64,000 nt of DNA from contig NZ_LQZQ01000045.1 in the NCBI RefSeq assembly GCF_001593005.1, forward strand, positions 1 to 64,000. The letters run 5' to 3'. The position numbers and the translations under genes were made by a program. Shown one piece after another: positions 57,124-64,000 of this stretch (its first letter is position 1; each line of letters begins with the position of its first letter). The stretch is from Roseivirga ehrenbergii. Its GTDB lineage: Bacteria > Bacteroidota > Bacteroidia > Cytophagales > Cyclobacteriaceae. The notes beneath the pieces are model-generated. The model was not told the origin of the DNA. It saw nothing but the letters and a program-made list of their open reading frames with translations, and searched no databases.

Positions 57124-58209
57124 TTAAAGCTTCATTCCATTTATAGTATCATAGAGCAATTCAATCAATTCTTTTGAATGTGTTGGGAACGAAGCGATTC
57201 TAATTTGTTTTCCTTTATAGTCGCCATAGCCATTTCCAACGACAAAACCCTTAGATGTAAGTTCATCAATCCACTCTTGAGATGGGGTAGATGTATTTGC
57301 CACTATTACCGTTTTAGATCTTAGTTTTTCATCTGTAACAAAATGATTAAAAGAAGGATGATCGGTAACCAATTTTTGTAAAAGCAACCCTTTATAGGCG
57401 CTTTCTCTTCTTATCATATCAATGCCTTTATTCAGCATGTCGGTAGTTACTTTCATCAACAAATAAATGTTGAGCACATTAATGGTGTAGGTAGTCTGAA
57501 ACTTACTTCCGTTTTTAAGAAGGTTCGGTAGTGTTTGGTAAGTGCCTATTGAGTTTCCTTCGGCTTCCTTCTTTAAAGCTTTTTCAATACAACGGTTGTT
57601 CACAATCCATACGCCTAAACCTGCAGGCAGCCCAAAGCACTTTTGTACCGAAAAATAGGCGCTATCAATTTGTGTGAAATCAATGTCAATCACCGGAAAT
57701 GCCGAAACGCCATCAACGGCAATAATGGCTTCGGGATGTGACTTTCTTACTTTATAGATTTCTTCTACAGGAAAAGTAACTCCAGTACTGGTTTCGTTTA
57801 GCGCAAAACTGATCAATTCGCTGTCTTGAGGAATATTGTCTGGGTTTACTTCGGGAATGGTTCCAAACTTGGATTCATTCTTAAAAGCTTGTTTGCCAAG
57901 ATTTTTAGAAAACTCATAGAATCGGTTAGAGAAAGCGCCATTGCAGAAGTGATAAGATTTATCTACCACCAAATTTTGAATTTGTCGTTCCCAAATTTCT
58001 GTAGCTGAACTAAGAAAGAAGACGTGATAGTCTTCAGGAATATTCATCAAGCTCTTTACGTTTTCTATAGCATGTTGATAATAGGCGGCAGCTTGCTTGC
58101 TTCTATGATTCACCTCCATCACTTGCTCTTTAACGGCTTGCTTCAGGTGTTCTTCTACTGTGAAATAGAGGGCAGAGGGCCCTGGAGTAAAGAAAATTTT
58201 TCTAGCCAT
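57124..58209 (-). CDS. Class V aminotransferase, phosphoserine aminotransferase-like
   Basis: A 361-residue PLP enzyme. It begins MARKIFFTPGPSALYF and has FLSSATEIWERQ, AVDGVSAFPVIDID and the PLP Lys in YFSVQKCFGLPAGLGVW, like SerC/alanine-glyoxylate aminotransferases. Divergence from SerC and the lack of serA nearby leave the substrate open. It overlaps the upstream MFS gene by eight bases, so the two may act on one metabolite. Confidence 0.82.
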   Translation of the reverse strand: MARKIFFTPGPSALYFTVEEHLKQAVKEQVMEVNHRSKQAAAYYQHAIENVKSLMNIPEDYHVFFLSSATEIWERQIQNLVVDKSYHFCNGAFSNRFYEFSKNLGKQAFKNESKFGTIPEVNPDNIPQDSELISFALNETSTGVTFPVEEIYKVRKSHPEAIIAVDGVSAFPVIDIDFTQIDSAYFSVQKCFGLPAGLGVWIVNNRCIEKALKKEAEGNSIGTYQTLPNLLKNGSKFQTTYTINVLNIYLLMKVTTDMLNKGIDMIRRESAYKGLLLQKLVTDHPSFNHFVTDEKLRSKTVIVANTSTPSQEWIDELTSKGFVVGNGYGDYKGKQIRIASFPTHSKELIELLYDTINGMKL

Positions 58210-59389
58210 TGTGTTCTTCCTTTTTTAGCAACTCCAACTGTTGGTAATAGTGATTACGTACAAACAGAAAATAAAATGCTAACGGAAGCAAAAGTATTAA
58301 GCCGCAGATGAAAAACATCGTGTCGATGCCATAATATTCTGCAACATAACCTAGAGCTATTGAGCCTGCGCCAATTCCTAAGTCAACAGCAGAAAAGAAA
58401 GTTGCGTTTGCAGCGCCTCTTCTTTCAATAGGAACAATGTTTAAGGCCATGGTTTGAACAGTAGGCATAATCAATCCATTGCCCATACCTACTAAAACGC
58501 CACACATCATAAATGGCCAGAAAGTTTCTGTGTATTTGAGCCAAATCAATCCAATAATGGTAACCACCAAACCAATAACTACAATGCCCGTAGGGCCTTT
58601 TCTATCCATTACTTTGCCTACCAATAGTCTGGCTACAGCTACTCCAATGGCCATGAAAATGAAAAATAATGCGCCTTGTTTTAGACCAAGTTCATCACTG
58701 TAAATTCGGATAAAAGAAATGATGGCGGCATAGGGAAAAGCCCCCATGAACATTACTGCTGCAATACGATTTACACGGCCATCAAACATTTTTTTAATGC
58801 TAAGTTTCGTTTCTCCTGTTTTAATATTCGGTACTTTAATAATTAATGCGAGCACAAGCGAAGCAAAGCAAACAGCAAACGAAATATTAAAGAGGTTGGT
58901 GAAATTGCCTTGCCCCATAATCTGGTCGCCAGCGTAAGGTGCAAAAGCAATTGAGAAGGTCATAGCCAAACCGAAGTAGCCAATTCCTTCACCTCTTTTG
59001 CTTTCAGGAATAAGATCAGCCGCTATTGTGCTTCCACTAGTTGTAATCGTTCCCCAAGTAAAACCATGGAATACGCGGAGTATTAATAGAATAAAGAAAG
59101 TAGAGGATAAATGATAGAGCGCAAAGAGTATGGTGAAAATGGCCAAGGCCCAAAGATAAACCGATCGCCTTCCATAAGCATCTAACGCATAACCGCAAAA
59201 TGGGCGAATGATTAATGCCGATAAAGCATATACTCCAATAATGTAGCCTACTTGATTTTTATTAGCTCCTAAAGCATCTACCGCATATACTGGTAGGGTA
59301 GGCAGCAGAAAATAGAAAGCTGTTGCCATTAAAAAATAGGAGATGAAATGAAGGACGAAATCCCTGGTTAAAATCTTATCGGTCTGCAA
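58202..59389 (-). CDS. Major facilitator superfamily transporter
   Basis: A 395-residue protein with 12 hydrophobic segments. The loop 2-3 motif is GYALDAYGRRSVYLW, followed by RVFHGFTWGTITTSGSTIA in helix 4 and a second-half KVMDRKGPTGIVVIG. Substrate unknown; drug or metabolite export is typical. It is co-transcribed with the class V aminotransferase gene. Confidence 0.88.
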   Translation of the reverse strand: MQTDKILTRDFVLHFISYFLMATAFYFLLPTLPVYAVDALGANKNQVGYIIGVYALSALIIRPFCGYALDAYGRRSVYLWALAIFTILFALYHLSSTFFILLILRVFHGFTWGTITTSGSTIAADLIPESKRGEGIGYFGLAMTFSIAFAPYAGDQIMGQGNFTNLFNISFAVCFASLVLALIIKVPNIKTGETKLSIKKMFDGRVNRIAAVMFMGAFPYAAIISFIRIYSDELGLKQGALFFIFMAIGVAVARLLVGKVMDRKGPTGIVVIGLVVTIIGLIWLKYTETFWPFMMCGVLVGMGNGLIMPTVQTMALNIVPIERRGAANATFFSAVDLGIGAGSIALGYVAEYYGIDTMFFICGLILLLPLAFYFLFVRNHYYQQLELLKKEEHNG

Positions 59390-59413
59390 AAGCTAAATCT
59401 CTTTATGGATAAT

Positions 59414-59426
59414 TGCCTTAAAGGCA
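59414..59426. promoter_or_regulatory. 13-bp dyad upstream of the MFS gene
   Basis: TGCCTT and AAGGCA flank a central A, 25 bases before the MFS start. It could be an operator for a local regulator. Confidence 0.35.
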
Positions 59427-59552
59427 TTTGACAAAACAAAGAATAAATTATCACGAATGAAAACGGAAAGCTTCTCAAACGCATTTTTTATTGTTTGTTA
59501 GGGTATGACGTAAAATTAGAGGTTTGGGTAACAGCCAATAAAAAGGAATAGT

Positions 59553-59587
59553 TTTGTTTTTATGGAACAATTGGCTTCGTAGATTTG
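59553..59587 (+). promoter_or_regulatory. Promoter-like boxes before the structured RNA region
   Basis: TAGATTTG at 59580-59587 is an exact -7 consensus. TTTT at 59557-59560 lies 19 bases upstream and TTTG at 59553-59556 lies 23 bases upstream, so the -33 fit is imperfect. Transcription would start near 59594. Confidence 0.5.
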
Positions 59588-59593
59588 TATGTA

Positions 59594-59845
59594 TATTCCC
59601 TAAGGGGCTCGGACACATTTTTGAACTTTACAAGTTAAACTAAAATTCCGGGTGATTCTCGCACAAAACAAGGCCTCACCTTGTTCCGTTTTTCGGTACA
59701 AGGCCTCGTTCGAAAGAACAGGATAACAGTGGACTGTTGCGGGCAAAGGGATAGCCCAAATCCTGTCTATTAAGGAGGTTCAAAAACCTCCGAGTTCTAA
59801 AGGGTTTATGAAAAGCTCCGATTTATCGGGGCTTTTTGCTTTTTA
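59594..59845 (+). ncRNA. Candidate structured non-coding RNA, class not recognised
   Basis: The 555 bases between the MFS gene and the secreted-protein operon hold no credible reading frame, yet show a -7 box, dense hairpins and a strong plus-strand terminator. Helices seen: AACTT/AAGTT (59624-59636); CCTTGT/ACAAGG with inner CCG/CGG (59679-59703); GTTC-GAAA-GAAC tetraloop (59708-59719); outer stem AGGAT/ATCCT (59720-59724 with 59760-59764) enclosing hairpins AACAG/CTGTT (59725-59738) and GGGC/GCCC (59741-59757), a three-way junction; GGAGGTT/AACCTCC with CAAA loop (59774-59791); then the terminator. It lacks the signatures I know for tmRNA, RNase P RNA and the SRP RNA; a divergent 6S RNA cannot be excluded. 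Confidence 0.55.
59811..59845 (+). terminator. Terminator of the candidate RNA
   Basis: A 12-bp stem (59811-59822 with 59825-59836, one G-U pair; core GCTCCGAT/ATCGGGGC) is followed by TTTTTGCTTTTT. No plus-strand gene precedes it, which is the main sign of an RNA gene here. Confidence 0.8.
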
Positions 59846-59877
59846 TTGAAGCTGAGCTGTTGAATTCACTTGGCCCT

Positions 59878-59919
59878 AAAAAAGCAATAAGTGGCATGAA
59901 ATTCATCATACCACTTATT
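59878..59919 (-). terminator. Terminator of the second ECF sigma operon
   Basis: AATAAGTGG (59886-59894) pairs with CCACTTATT (59911-59919), extended inward. On the minus strand it is followed by GCTTTTTTAG. It lies 25 bases after the last gene of the operon. Confidence 0.75.
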
Positions 59920-59944
59920 ACCTTGACCTTCTTTATTACTAAGG

Positions 59945-61261
59945 CTAATTTTTACCTTCTGCTTTACCGTTAAGTACTCTGACTTTATCGTAAACCGACT
60001 GTGCTTCTGTAGAACTCGGTTGAACAAAATAAATTCCTTCAGCGGATGAGTTAATACTTGAAGTCAGCTTCTTTACATCGATATCTTTCTTTAGTTGGTC
60101 TAAGCTGATACCACCTTTAGAGAATTGATCGATCTGGCTTTTGTTAACAGAGATTCTAACAGATTTTGGCAGCATATTTTTAGTGAAAAAGCTACTGAAG
60201 TTTAAGTTGAGAATGATCACTTCATCGCTTTTTACGCTGCGTAAAGTACGTCCGTAAGTAATCAGGCTTTCTTTGGCCAATTCAATCAAATCATCGAAAG
60301 ACTCTTCAATTTTATTGAGTTGCTCCTCTTCTTTCTTCTTGTATTCCTCTTCTTTGACAACATCAGCACGTTGGCCACTATAAAAAGCTACTCTAGCACT
60401 ATTACCTCCTGTATTGTATGATAAACCTATGTTGTACATTAAGCCAAAGCCTTCAAAATAGGTCCAGCTTGTGTTGCTTGTTTTTCTATAGGTTCCATCA
60501 AAAGTAGATGCAAAAAGGTCGTCAAGAATGCCTGCCATGATTTTAGTGTCAGACGATTCGTTGGTTTCATTGTCTATCACCTTGGTGGTTATTTTGCCTT
60601 TGGTAGCCTCAAAAGAAAGCTTGCCACTCAATAAATCTTTCAAATCTTTAAACTGAATGGAAGATGAGATTCGCTTTGTGTTTTTAGTGCCACGGCTTAA
60701 GAAAACGATGTTTTCACCTTGATTGGCCTGTTTGCTATTTTCATCAATGGGATAATATTTAACGTTCAGCATGATTTGCTCATTATCTTTTACTTCGGAA
60801 AGTATACTTCCATAATTCAATAAGAATTCTTTAGAGAGTTCTTTGAGCTGATTTTCTTTCTCCTTGTTAGCTTGGTCTATATTGATTTCCTTTTTATCAC
60901 CTGTATTTTTCTCACCGGTGGCTATCATATTTAGCTGTGTAAAAAGGACACTCTCAGATAAACTGTTATCACCCACATTGAAAATCACTCCTTTTCCAGG
61001 GATGTGAATCCCCTTAATTTCAGTTGAAAGAGAAGAGTAACGTTGTTGACTAGACTCCTTGAACATATCATTCAACACATTTTGAAGAATGATAATGTCG
61101 CGCTCCATTTTAGGGAGTTTAGACAAGTCTTGCTCTTGAGAAGGAAATCCGCTTACCACTGTTGACCCAGTAGTGCTAACGAATCGTTGTGCATTTAATG
61201 AACCTCCAAACATCATAAGAGATGCTAAAACGAGTCCTTTGATTGTTGTTTTCATTTTCAT
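59945..61261 (-). CDS. Secreted protein with two copies of an unrecognised domain
   Basis: From ATG at 61261 the protein has 438 residues and a signal peptide ending SLNAQ. It consists of two similar halves (about 50-230 and 235-415). Each has an opening helix (DIIILQNVLNDMF; IMAGILDDLFAS), a G-rich strand pair (GKGVIFNVG; GFGLMYNIG), a helix of the type FLLNYGSILSEVKDNE / SLITYGRTLRSVKSDE, then a strand ILNLNF or IMLNVKYY and a final helix with DLLSGKLS / QFSKGGIS. The same domain occurs once in the upstream gene. No catalytic motif is seen. It lies 19 bases after the upstream gene, at the end of a sigma/anti-sigma operon. Confidence 0.75.
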   Translation of the reverse strand: MKMKTTIKGLVLASLMMFGGSLNAQRFVSTTGSTVVSGFPSQEQDLSKLPKMERDIIILQNVLNDMFKESSQQRYSSLSTEIKGIHIPGKGVIFNVGDNSLSESVLFTQLNMIATGEKNTGDKKEINIDQANKEKENQLKELSKEFLLNYGSILSEVKDNEQIMLNVKYYPIDENSKQANQGENIVFLSRGTKNTKRISSSIQFKDLKDLLSGKLSFEATKGKITTKVIDNETNESSDTKIMAGILDDLFASTFDGTYRKTSNTSWTYFEGFGLMYNIGLSYNTGGNSARVAFYSGQRADVVKEEEYKKKEEEQLNKIEESFDDLIELAKESLITYGRTLRSVKSDEVIILNLNFSSFFTKNMLPKSVRISVNKSQIDQFSKGGISLDQLKKDIDVKKLTSSINSSAEGIYFVQPSSTEAQSVYDKVRVLNGKAEGKN

Positions 61262-61280
61262 GATTTTGATATTTTGATTG

Positions 61281-61889
61281 TTATTTCTTTTCAATTTTGA
61301 TTCTGTCTGACAATTGACTTTCGTTGATTTCTCCTCTACTGAAAGCCTCTATGTCGCTCATTCTCCAGACTGCTTCTAGCTTGTATGTTCGCTTTGCTGA
61401 TTTCGGAGAAGGAGGGAGTTCTTTTCCATCTACTTTTATTTTGCTGTCTTCGATGTTAAACACAAACCTGAATTCTTCATTTGGTTTTAGCTGAGGTAGA
61501 TAGGAATAGAAATCCCTGATAAATTTCTTGGTAGCCTCTTCTAATCTTTTTTGTTGCAGGCTGATGATCTCATCGGTATAGAAGGTATCGAGTACCTCGT
61601 AATCATTGTTGCCGAACCTAGCGGATGCCGTAGCTATATATACGTTTGCATTATAAGCTTCAAAGTGAATCTCAATGCCTTTGCCGTCTTTGTAATCTCC
61701 TTCACTTTCTTTTATGTTATTCAATAGCACTGCATCGTCATAATGTTTGAGGAAGTTTTCAAAAGTGACTCTGGTAATTTCTAAGTCTCTTTTGATTGGG
61801 CTCAAGCCATTTTGTTGTAGTTGGGCTTGTGCGCTTATGCTTACCACCAGACCAAGGAGGTAAATCAGATATTTTGAGTTTTTGACCAT
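61281..61889 (-). CDS. Secreted protein with one copy of the same unrecognised domain
   Basis: From ATG at 61889 the protein has 202 residues and a signal peptide ending ISAQAQ. The domain shows GIEIHFEAYNANVYIA, the helix KKFIRDFYSYLPQLKPNE, the strand FRFVFNIE and the end helix DIEAFSRGEINESQLSDRI, parallel to the two copies in the downstream gene. The frame opens at 61919, but the signal peptide starts at the chosen Met. It starts one base after the anti-sigma stop, so it is translationally coupled. Confidence 0.75.
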   Translation of the reverse strand: MVKNSKYLIYLLGLVVSISAQAQLQQNGLSPIKRDLEITRVTFENFLKHYDDAVLLNNIKESEGDYKDGKGIEIHFEAYNANVYIATASARFGNNDYEVLDTFYTDEIISLQQKRLEEATKKFIRDFYSYLPQLKPNEEFRFVFNIEDSKIKVDGKELPPSPKSAKRTYKLEAVWRMSDIEAFSRGEINESQLSDRIKIEKK

Positions 61890-61890
61890 T

Positions 61891-62664
61891 TTACTTTTTG
61901 TTTGGGTTGTTTGCGGCAATGATTTCTACTTTTTCAGAAAGCGTCAATATTGCATCTTCAATGTCCAGTTGCTTGTTGATGGTGGCATCTTCAAGATTGG
62001 TAAATGCAGCTTGAATGCTTCTTAAATCTTCGATGCGCTGACTTTCCCAATTGTTTGAAAAGGCGACAACAATTTCCCTCAGCATATCTCGATAATCGCC
62101 TCCGAGTTTATCATTCAGCGAAGCCATTTGATACATCAAATCATTTTTCTCTTGCTCAAATACCTTTTTGATTACTTCTTCGGAACTCATATTGGCCTGT
62201 AGAACTTGCATTTCATAACCGATACTGTCCTGGACAGATTTCAAACTGGTTTGCATATAATCGAGCATCAATTGGCGGTCATTATTTAAAATATCAGCGA
62301 CTTGTTGCTCGGTGAGGCCATTTTGGATATCGCCAAAAGCCATTTGAAGCCCATCATTGTTATACTGAATTGAAAAACCAGAAGCCCAACCTGCTGTGAT
62401 GATGAGGAGGATTGTAGCAGCTATGGCTACATATTTTCTCCAGTAGAGCCATTCACTATTCGTTTGTGGCATCATGAAAGGAATAGACTCGGGTTCTTCA
62501 TCATTCAAATCGGCCATTACCATTCTAGTGGCTTCAAGTACTTGCAGTTCTTCTTTTAACTCAGGATGAGATTTTATATAATCATCGATCTGAGCTTTTT
62601 TCTCTGGACTGATCTCATCGTAGAGATAATCCATAAGATCTTCGTTTGTTGGTTTATAGCTCAT
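61891..62664 (-). CDS. Anti-sigma factor-like membrane protein
   Basis: A 257-residue protein. The N-terminus has the anti-sigma layout without zinc ligands (DLMDYLYDEISPEKKAQIDDY), followed by one membrane helix (about 73-95) and an exported helical C-terminal domain with EVIKKVFEQEKNDLMYQMA and a long coiled segment. It overlaps the sigma gene by 11 bases. It should hold the sigma factor at the membrane until an envelope signal. Confidence 0.82.
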   Translation of the reverse strand: MSYKPTNEDLMDYLYDEISPEKKAQIDDYIKSHPELKEELQVLEATRMVMADLNDEEPESIPFMMPQTNSEWLYWRKYVAIAATILLIITAGWASGFSIQYNNDGLQMAFGDIQNGLTEQQVADILNNDRQLMLDYMQTSLKSVQDSIGYEMQVLQANMSSEEVIKKVFEQEKNDLMYQMASLNDKLGGDYRDMLREIVVAFSNNWESQRIEDLRSIQAAFTNLEDATINKQLDIEDAILTLSEKVEIIAANNPNKK

Positions 62665-63274
62665 AATGAATTGTTTCTTGGTTAATGTTCCATTGGGCCA
62701 GTAGCTTTTTTAAGGAGCCTAATGCATAATACAAGCGAGACTTGACTGTGTTTTCTGAAATGTCCATCGCCTCGGCAATCTCTCTTATTTTCAGCCCCTC
62801 ATATTCTTTCATAATCACCACCAGTCGTTGTTCTTCTGGTAATTCGGCCAATGCTTTTTTCAATACTTGTTTTAATTCCATACTGCCGAATTCCTTTTCT
62901 GGGTCACTATTCCTGTCTGTCGATTCAGAATTCTGAATAAAGTCTTGGTCGGTTTTCGACTGCACTTTCATAAAAGGAAAAACCCATTTTGCCTTTTGTC
63001 TTCGGGCTTCTTCATGACAGTAATTAGAAGCAATCCTATAGAGCCAAGGTTTAAACCTGCGCTCATCTTGTAAGGATTTCAGGTTCTTGTTCATGCTGAT
63101 AAAGGTTTTCTGAGTCACCTCCATTGCTTGATCATGGTCGCCAAAATACTTTAGAGCAAAGTTGTAAATACGCTTATACCATTGTTTCACCAGTTGGTTA
63201 AGCGCAATGGCATCCCCCTGTTTTGCAGCGGTAATCAAGAAGTTGGTTTGTGGCATCAGGTTGATTTCCTTCAT
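62654..63274 (-). CDS. ECF-type RNA polymerase sigma factor, second
   Basis: A 206-residue sigma factor. Region 2 has FGDHDQAMEVTQKTFISM and PWLYRIASNYCHEEARRQ; region 4 has LPEEQRLVVIMKEYEGL and IREIAEAMDISENTVKSRL. ATG at 63256 is an alternative start. It heads the operon with the anti-sigma gene and two secreted-domain genes. Confidence 0.92.
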   Translation of the reverse strand: MKEINLMPQTNFLITAAKQGDAIALNQLVKQWYKRIYNFALKYFGDHDQAMEVTQKTFISMNKNLKSLQDERRFKPWLYRIASNYCHEEARRQKAKWVFPFMKVQSKTDQDFIQNSESTDRNSDPEKEFGSMELKQVLKKALAELPEEQRLVVIMKEYEGLKIREIAEAMDISENTVKSRLYYALGSLKKLLAQWNINQETIHYEL

Positions 63275-63439
63275 TGGATTATCGTGTTCCTGAACTTATG
63301 ATGAACTAAGTTTTTAAAAAGTTTGAAGGAAGTTAAAGAATCCTTATGAATTCAAAGCCAAGAAGAGGAGAGTCATTGTCTTAAAGTATTGAATTTCAGT
63401 GTAAGGCCGCTTTTTTGGGCAAAATGCCACTCTCATAAT

Positions 63440-63494
63440 CATGACCTAGATCATGTTTTAAGGTGTTTAAAGTCACTGTGTACGTTGATACACA
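63440..63494. promoter_or_regulatory. Two dyads upstream of the YceI gene
   Basis: CATGACCTAGATCATG (63440-63455, seven of eight pairs) and TGTGTA/TACACA with a 6-base spacer (63477-63494) lie 59-113 bases before the ATG. Their spacing resembles sites for CRP/FNR-type or other dimeric regulators. Confidence 0.45.
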
Positions 63495-63551
63495 TCAATC
63501 TAAATGGAATGCTAATTTTTGACCTTTGTATTGTTACTAAAACCTAGAACT

Positions 63552-64000
63552 ATGAAGGTTAACACTACTATAAAATTCACAATAAGATTAATACTACTAA
63601 TGCTTATGACAATGTCATATAGTGTTCTGAGTGCACAAGAACAATACAGTTTGGTAAAAGCCAATCAGAAATTTATGGTGAAGGGTACTTCATCATTGCA
63701 CGATTGGCATATGGAGGCCACTGATGGCCAAGGCGAGTGTGTATTGACGCAGACTAGCGGAGTTATCAATATTCAAAAAGCTGAAGTAAAGTTTAAGGCA
63801 GAAGCCTTAGAGAGTGGAAAAAGAGGAATGGATAAAAATGCTTATAAGGCCCTCAAAACAGAAGATTTCCCTTGGATTGAATTTAAACTCTCGGCTTTTG
63901 AAGCAAAACAAGCAGGTAAAGGGCTTGTTAAGGGAGATCTTACTATTGCCGGATTCACCAAGCCAGTCACTTTTGAAGTTGAAACTGTTCAAGGAACAGG
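63552..64000 (+). CDS. YceI-family periplasmic protein (partial, runs off the window)
   Basis: The first 149 residues are visible from ATG at 63552. A signal peptide ends VLSAQ (about 29); the lipocalin-like YceI fold shows FMVKGTSSLHDWHMEA, GKRGMDKNAYKALK, FPWIEFKLS and GDLTIAGFTKPVTFEVE. YceI proteins bind polyisoprenoid-like lipids. The end lies outside the window. Confidence 0.85.
   Translation, partial: MKVNTTIKFTIRLILLMLMTMSYSVLSAQEQYSLVKANQKFMVKGTSSLHDWHMEATDGQGECVLTQTSGVINIQKAEVKFKAEALESGKRGMDKNAYKALKTEDFPWIEFKLSAFEAKQAGKGLVKGDLTIAGFTKPVTFEVETVQGT

Noticed and set aside
59652-59726. Short GTG-started frame of 24 codons in the candidate RNA
   Set aside because: No family support, no ATG, and the sequence is better explained by base-paired RNA.
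59594-59845. tmRNA, RNase P RNA or SRP RNA
   Set aside because: The conserved blocks of these RNAs are not visible in the stretch.

Overview
The window is chromosomal DNA of an AT-rich member of the Bacteroidota, most probably a gliding Cytophagales-type bacterium. The reasons are a complete Alternative Complex III plus cytochrome oxidase operon of the Bacteroidota layout, a protein ending in a type IX secretion (T9SS) sorting domain, a tiny histone H1-like protein, a sphingolipid/sulfonolipid-type oxoamine synthase, and several promoters of the Bacteroidota form TTTG-N19/20-TAnnTTTG. No phage, insertion sequence, CRISPR array or defence island was seen.

Layout. Positions 1-735 hold a tRNA-Pro gene (minus strand) with its terminator, a decayed second copy of its 3' half, and about 530 bases without a gene. 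Positions 736-15903 are one long plus-strand respiratory operon: actABCDEF, oxidase subunits II and I, heme A and heme O synthases, two subunit III genes and subunit IV. Quinol electrons pass through ACIII hemes to the oxidase, and ctaA/ctaB make its heme A. A second block (15919-17690) carries likely oxidase-assembly genes: an SCO-like protein lacking its copper cysteines, DUF420, a small Cys protein and DUF983. It is followed by a very large membrane histidine kinase and a predicted outer-membrane protein.

Positions 24.9-34.7 kb are mixed: a sugar dehydrogenase, a PLP decarboxylase, then a minus-strand nitrosative-stress cluster (Rrf2 regulator, truncated hemoglobin, RIC repair protein, hemerythrin) whose promoter lies inside a near-perfect 32-bp palindrome. 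MlaEF lipid transport genes, an SDR enzyme and a Rieske oxygenase follow. Positions 34.7-53.1 kb are mainly housekeeping genes: a T9SS surface protein, a phosphodiesterase, acyl-CoA dehydrogenase, cardiolipin synthase, Maf, DUF1015, biotin carboxylase, oxoamine synthase, histone-like protein, and the coupled set xseA-xseB-ligA-unknown-dapA.

Positions 53.1-64 kb contain two ECF sigma modules. The first has an anti-sigma-like membrane protein and a Spy-like periplasmic protein. The second has an anti-sigma protein and two secreted proteins built from one shared, unrecognised domain. Between them lie MarR, a heme protein, a universal stress protein, an aminotransferase and an MFS transporter. 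A gene-free stretch with promoter-like boxes, at least six predicted helices and a strong terminator (about 59594-59845) looks like an unrecognised structured RNA gene. The window ends inside a YceI-family gene.
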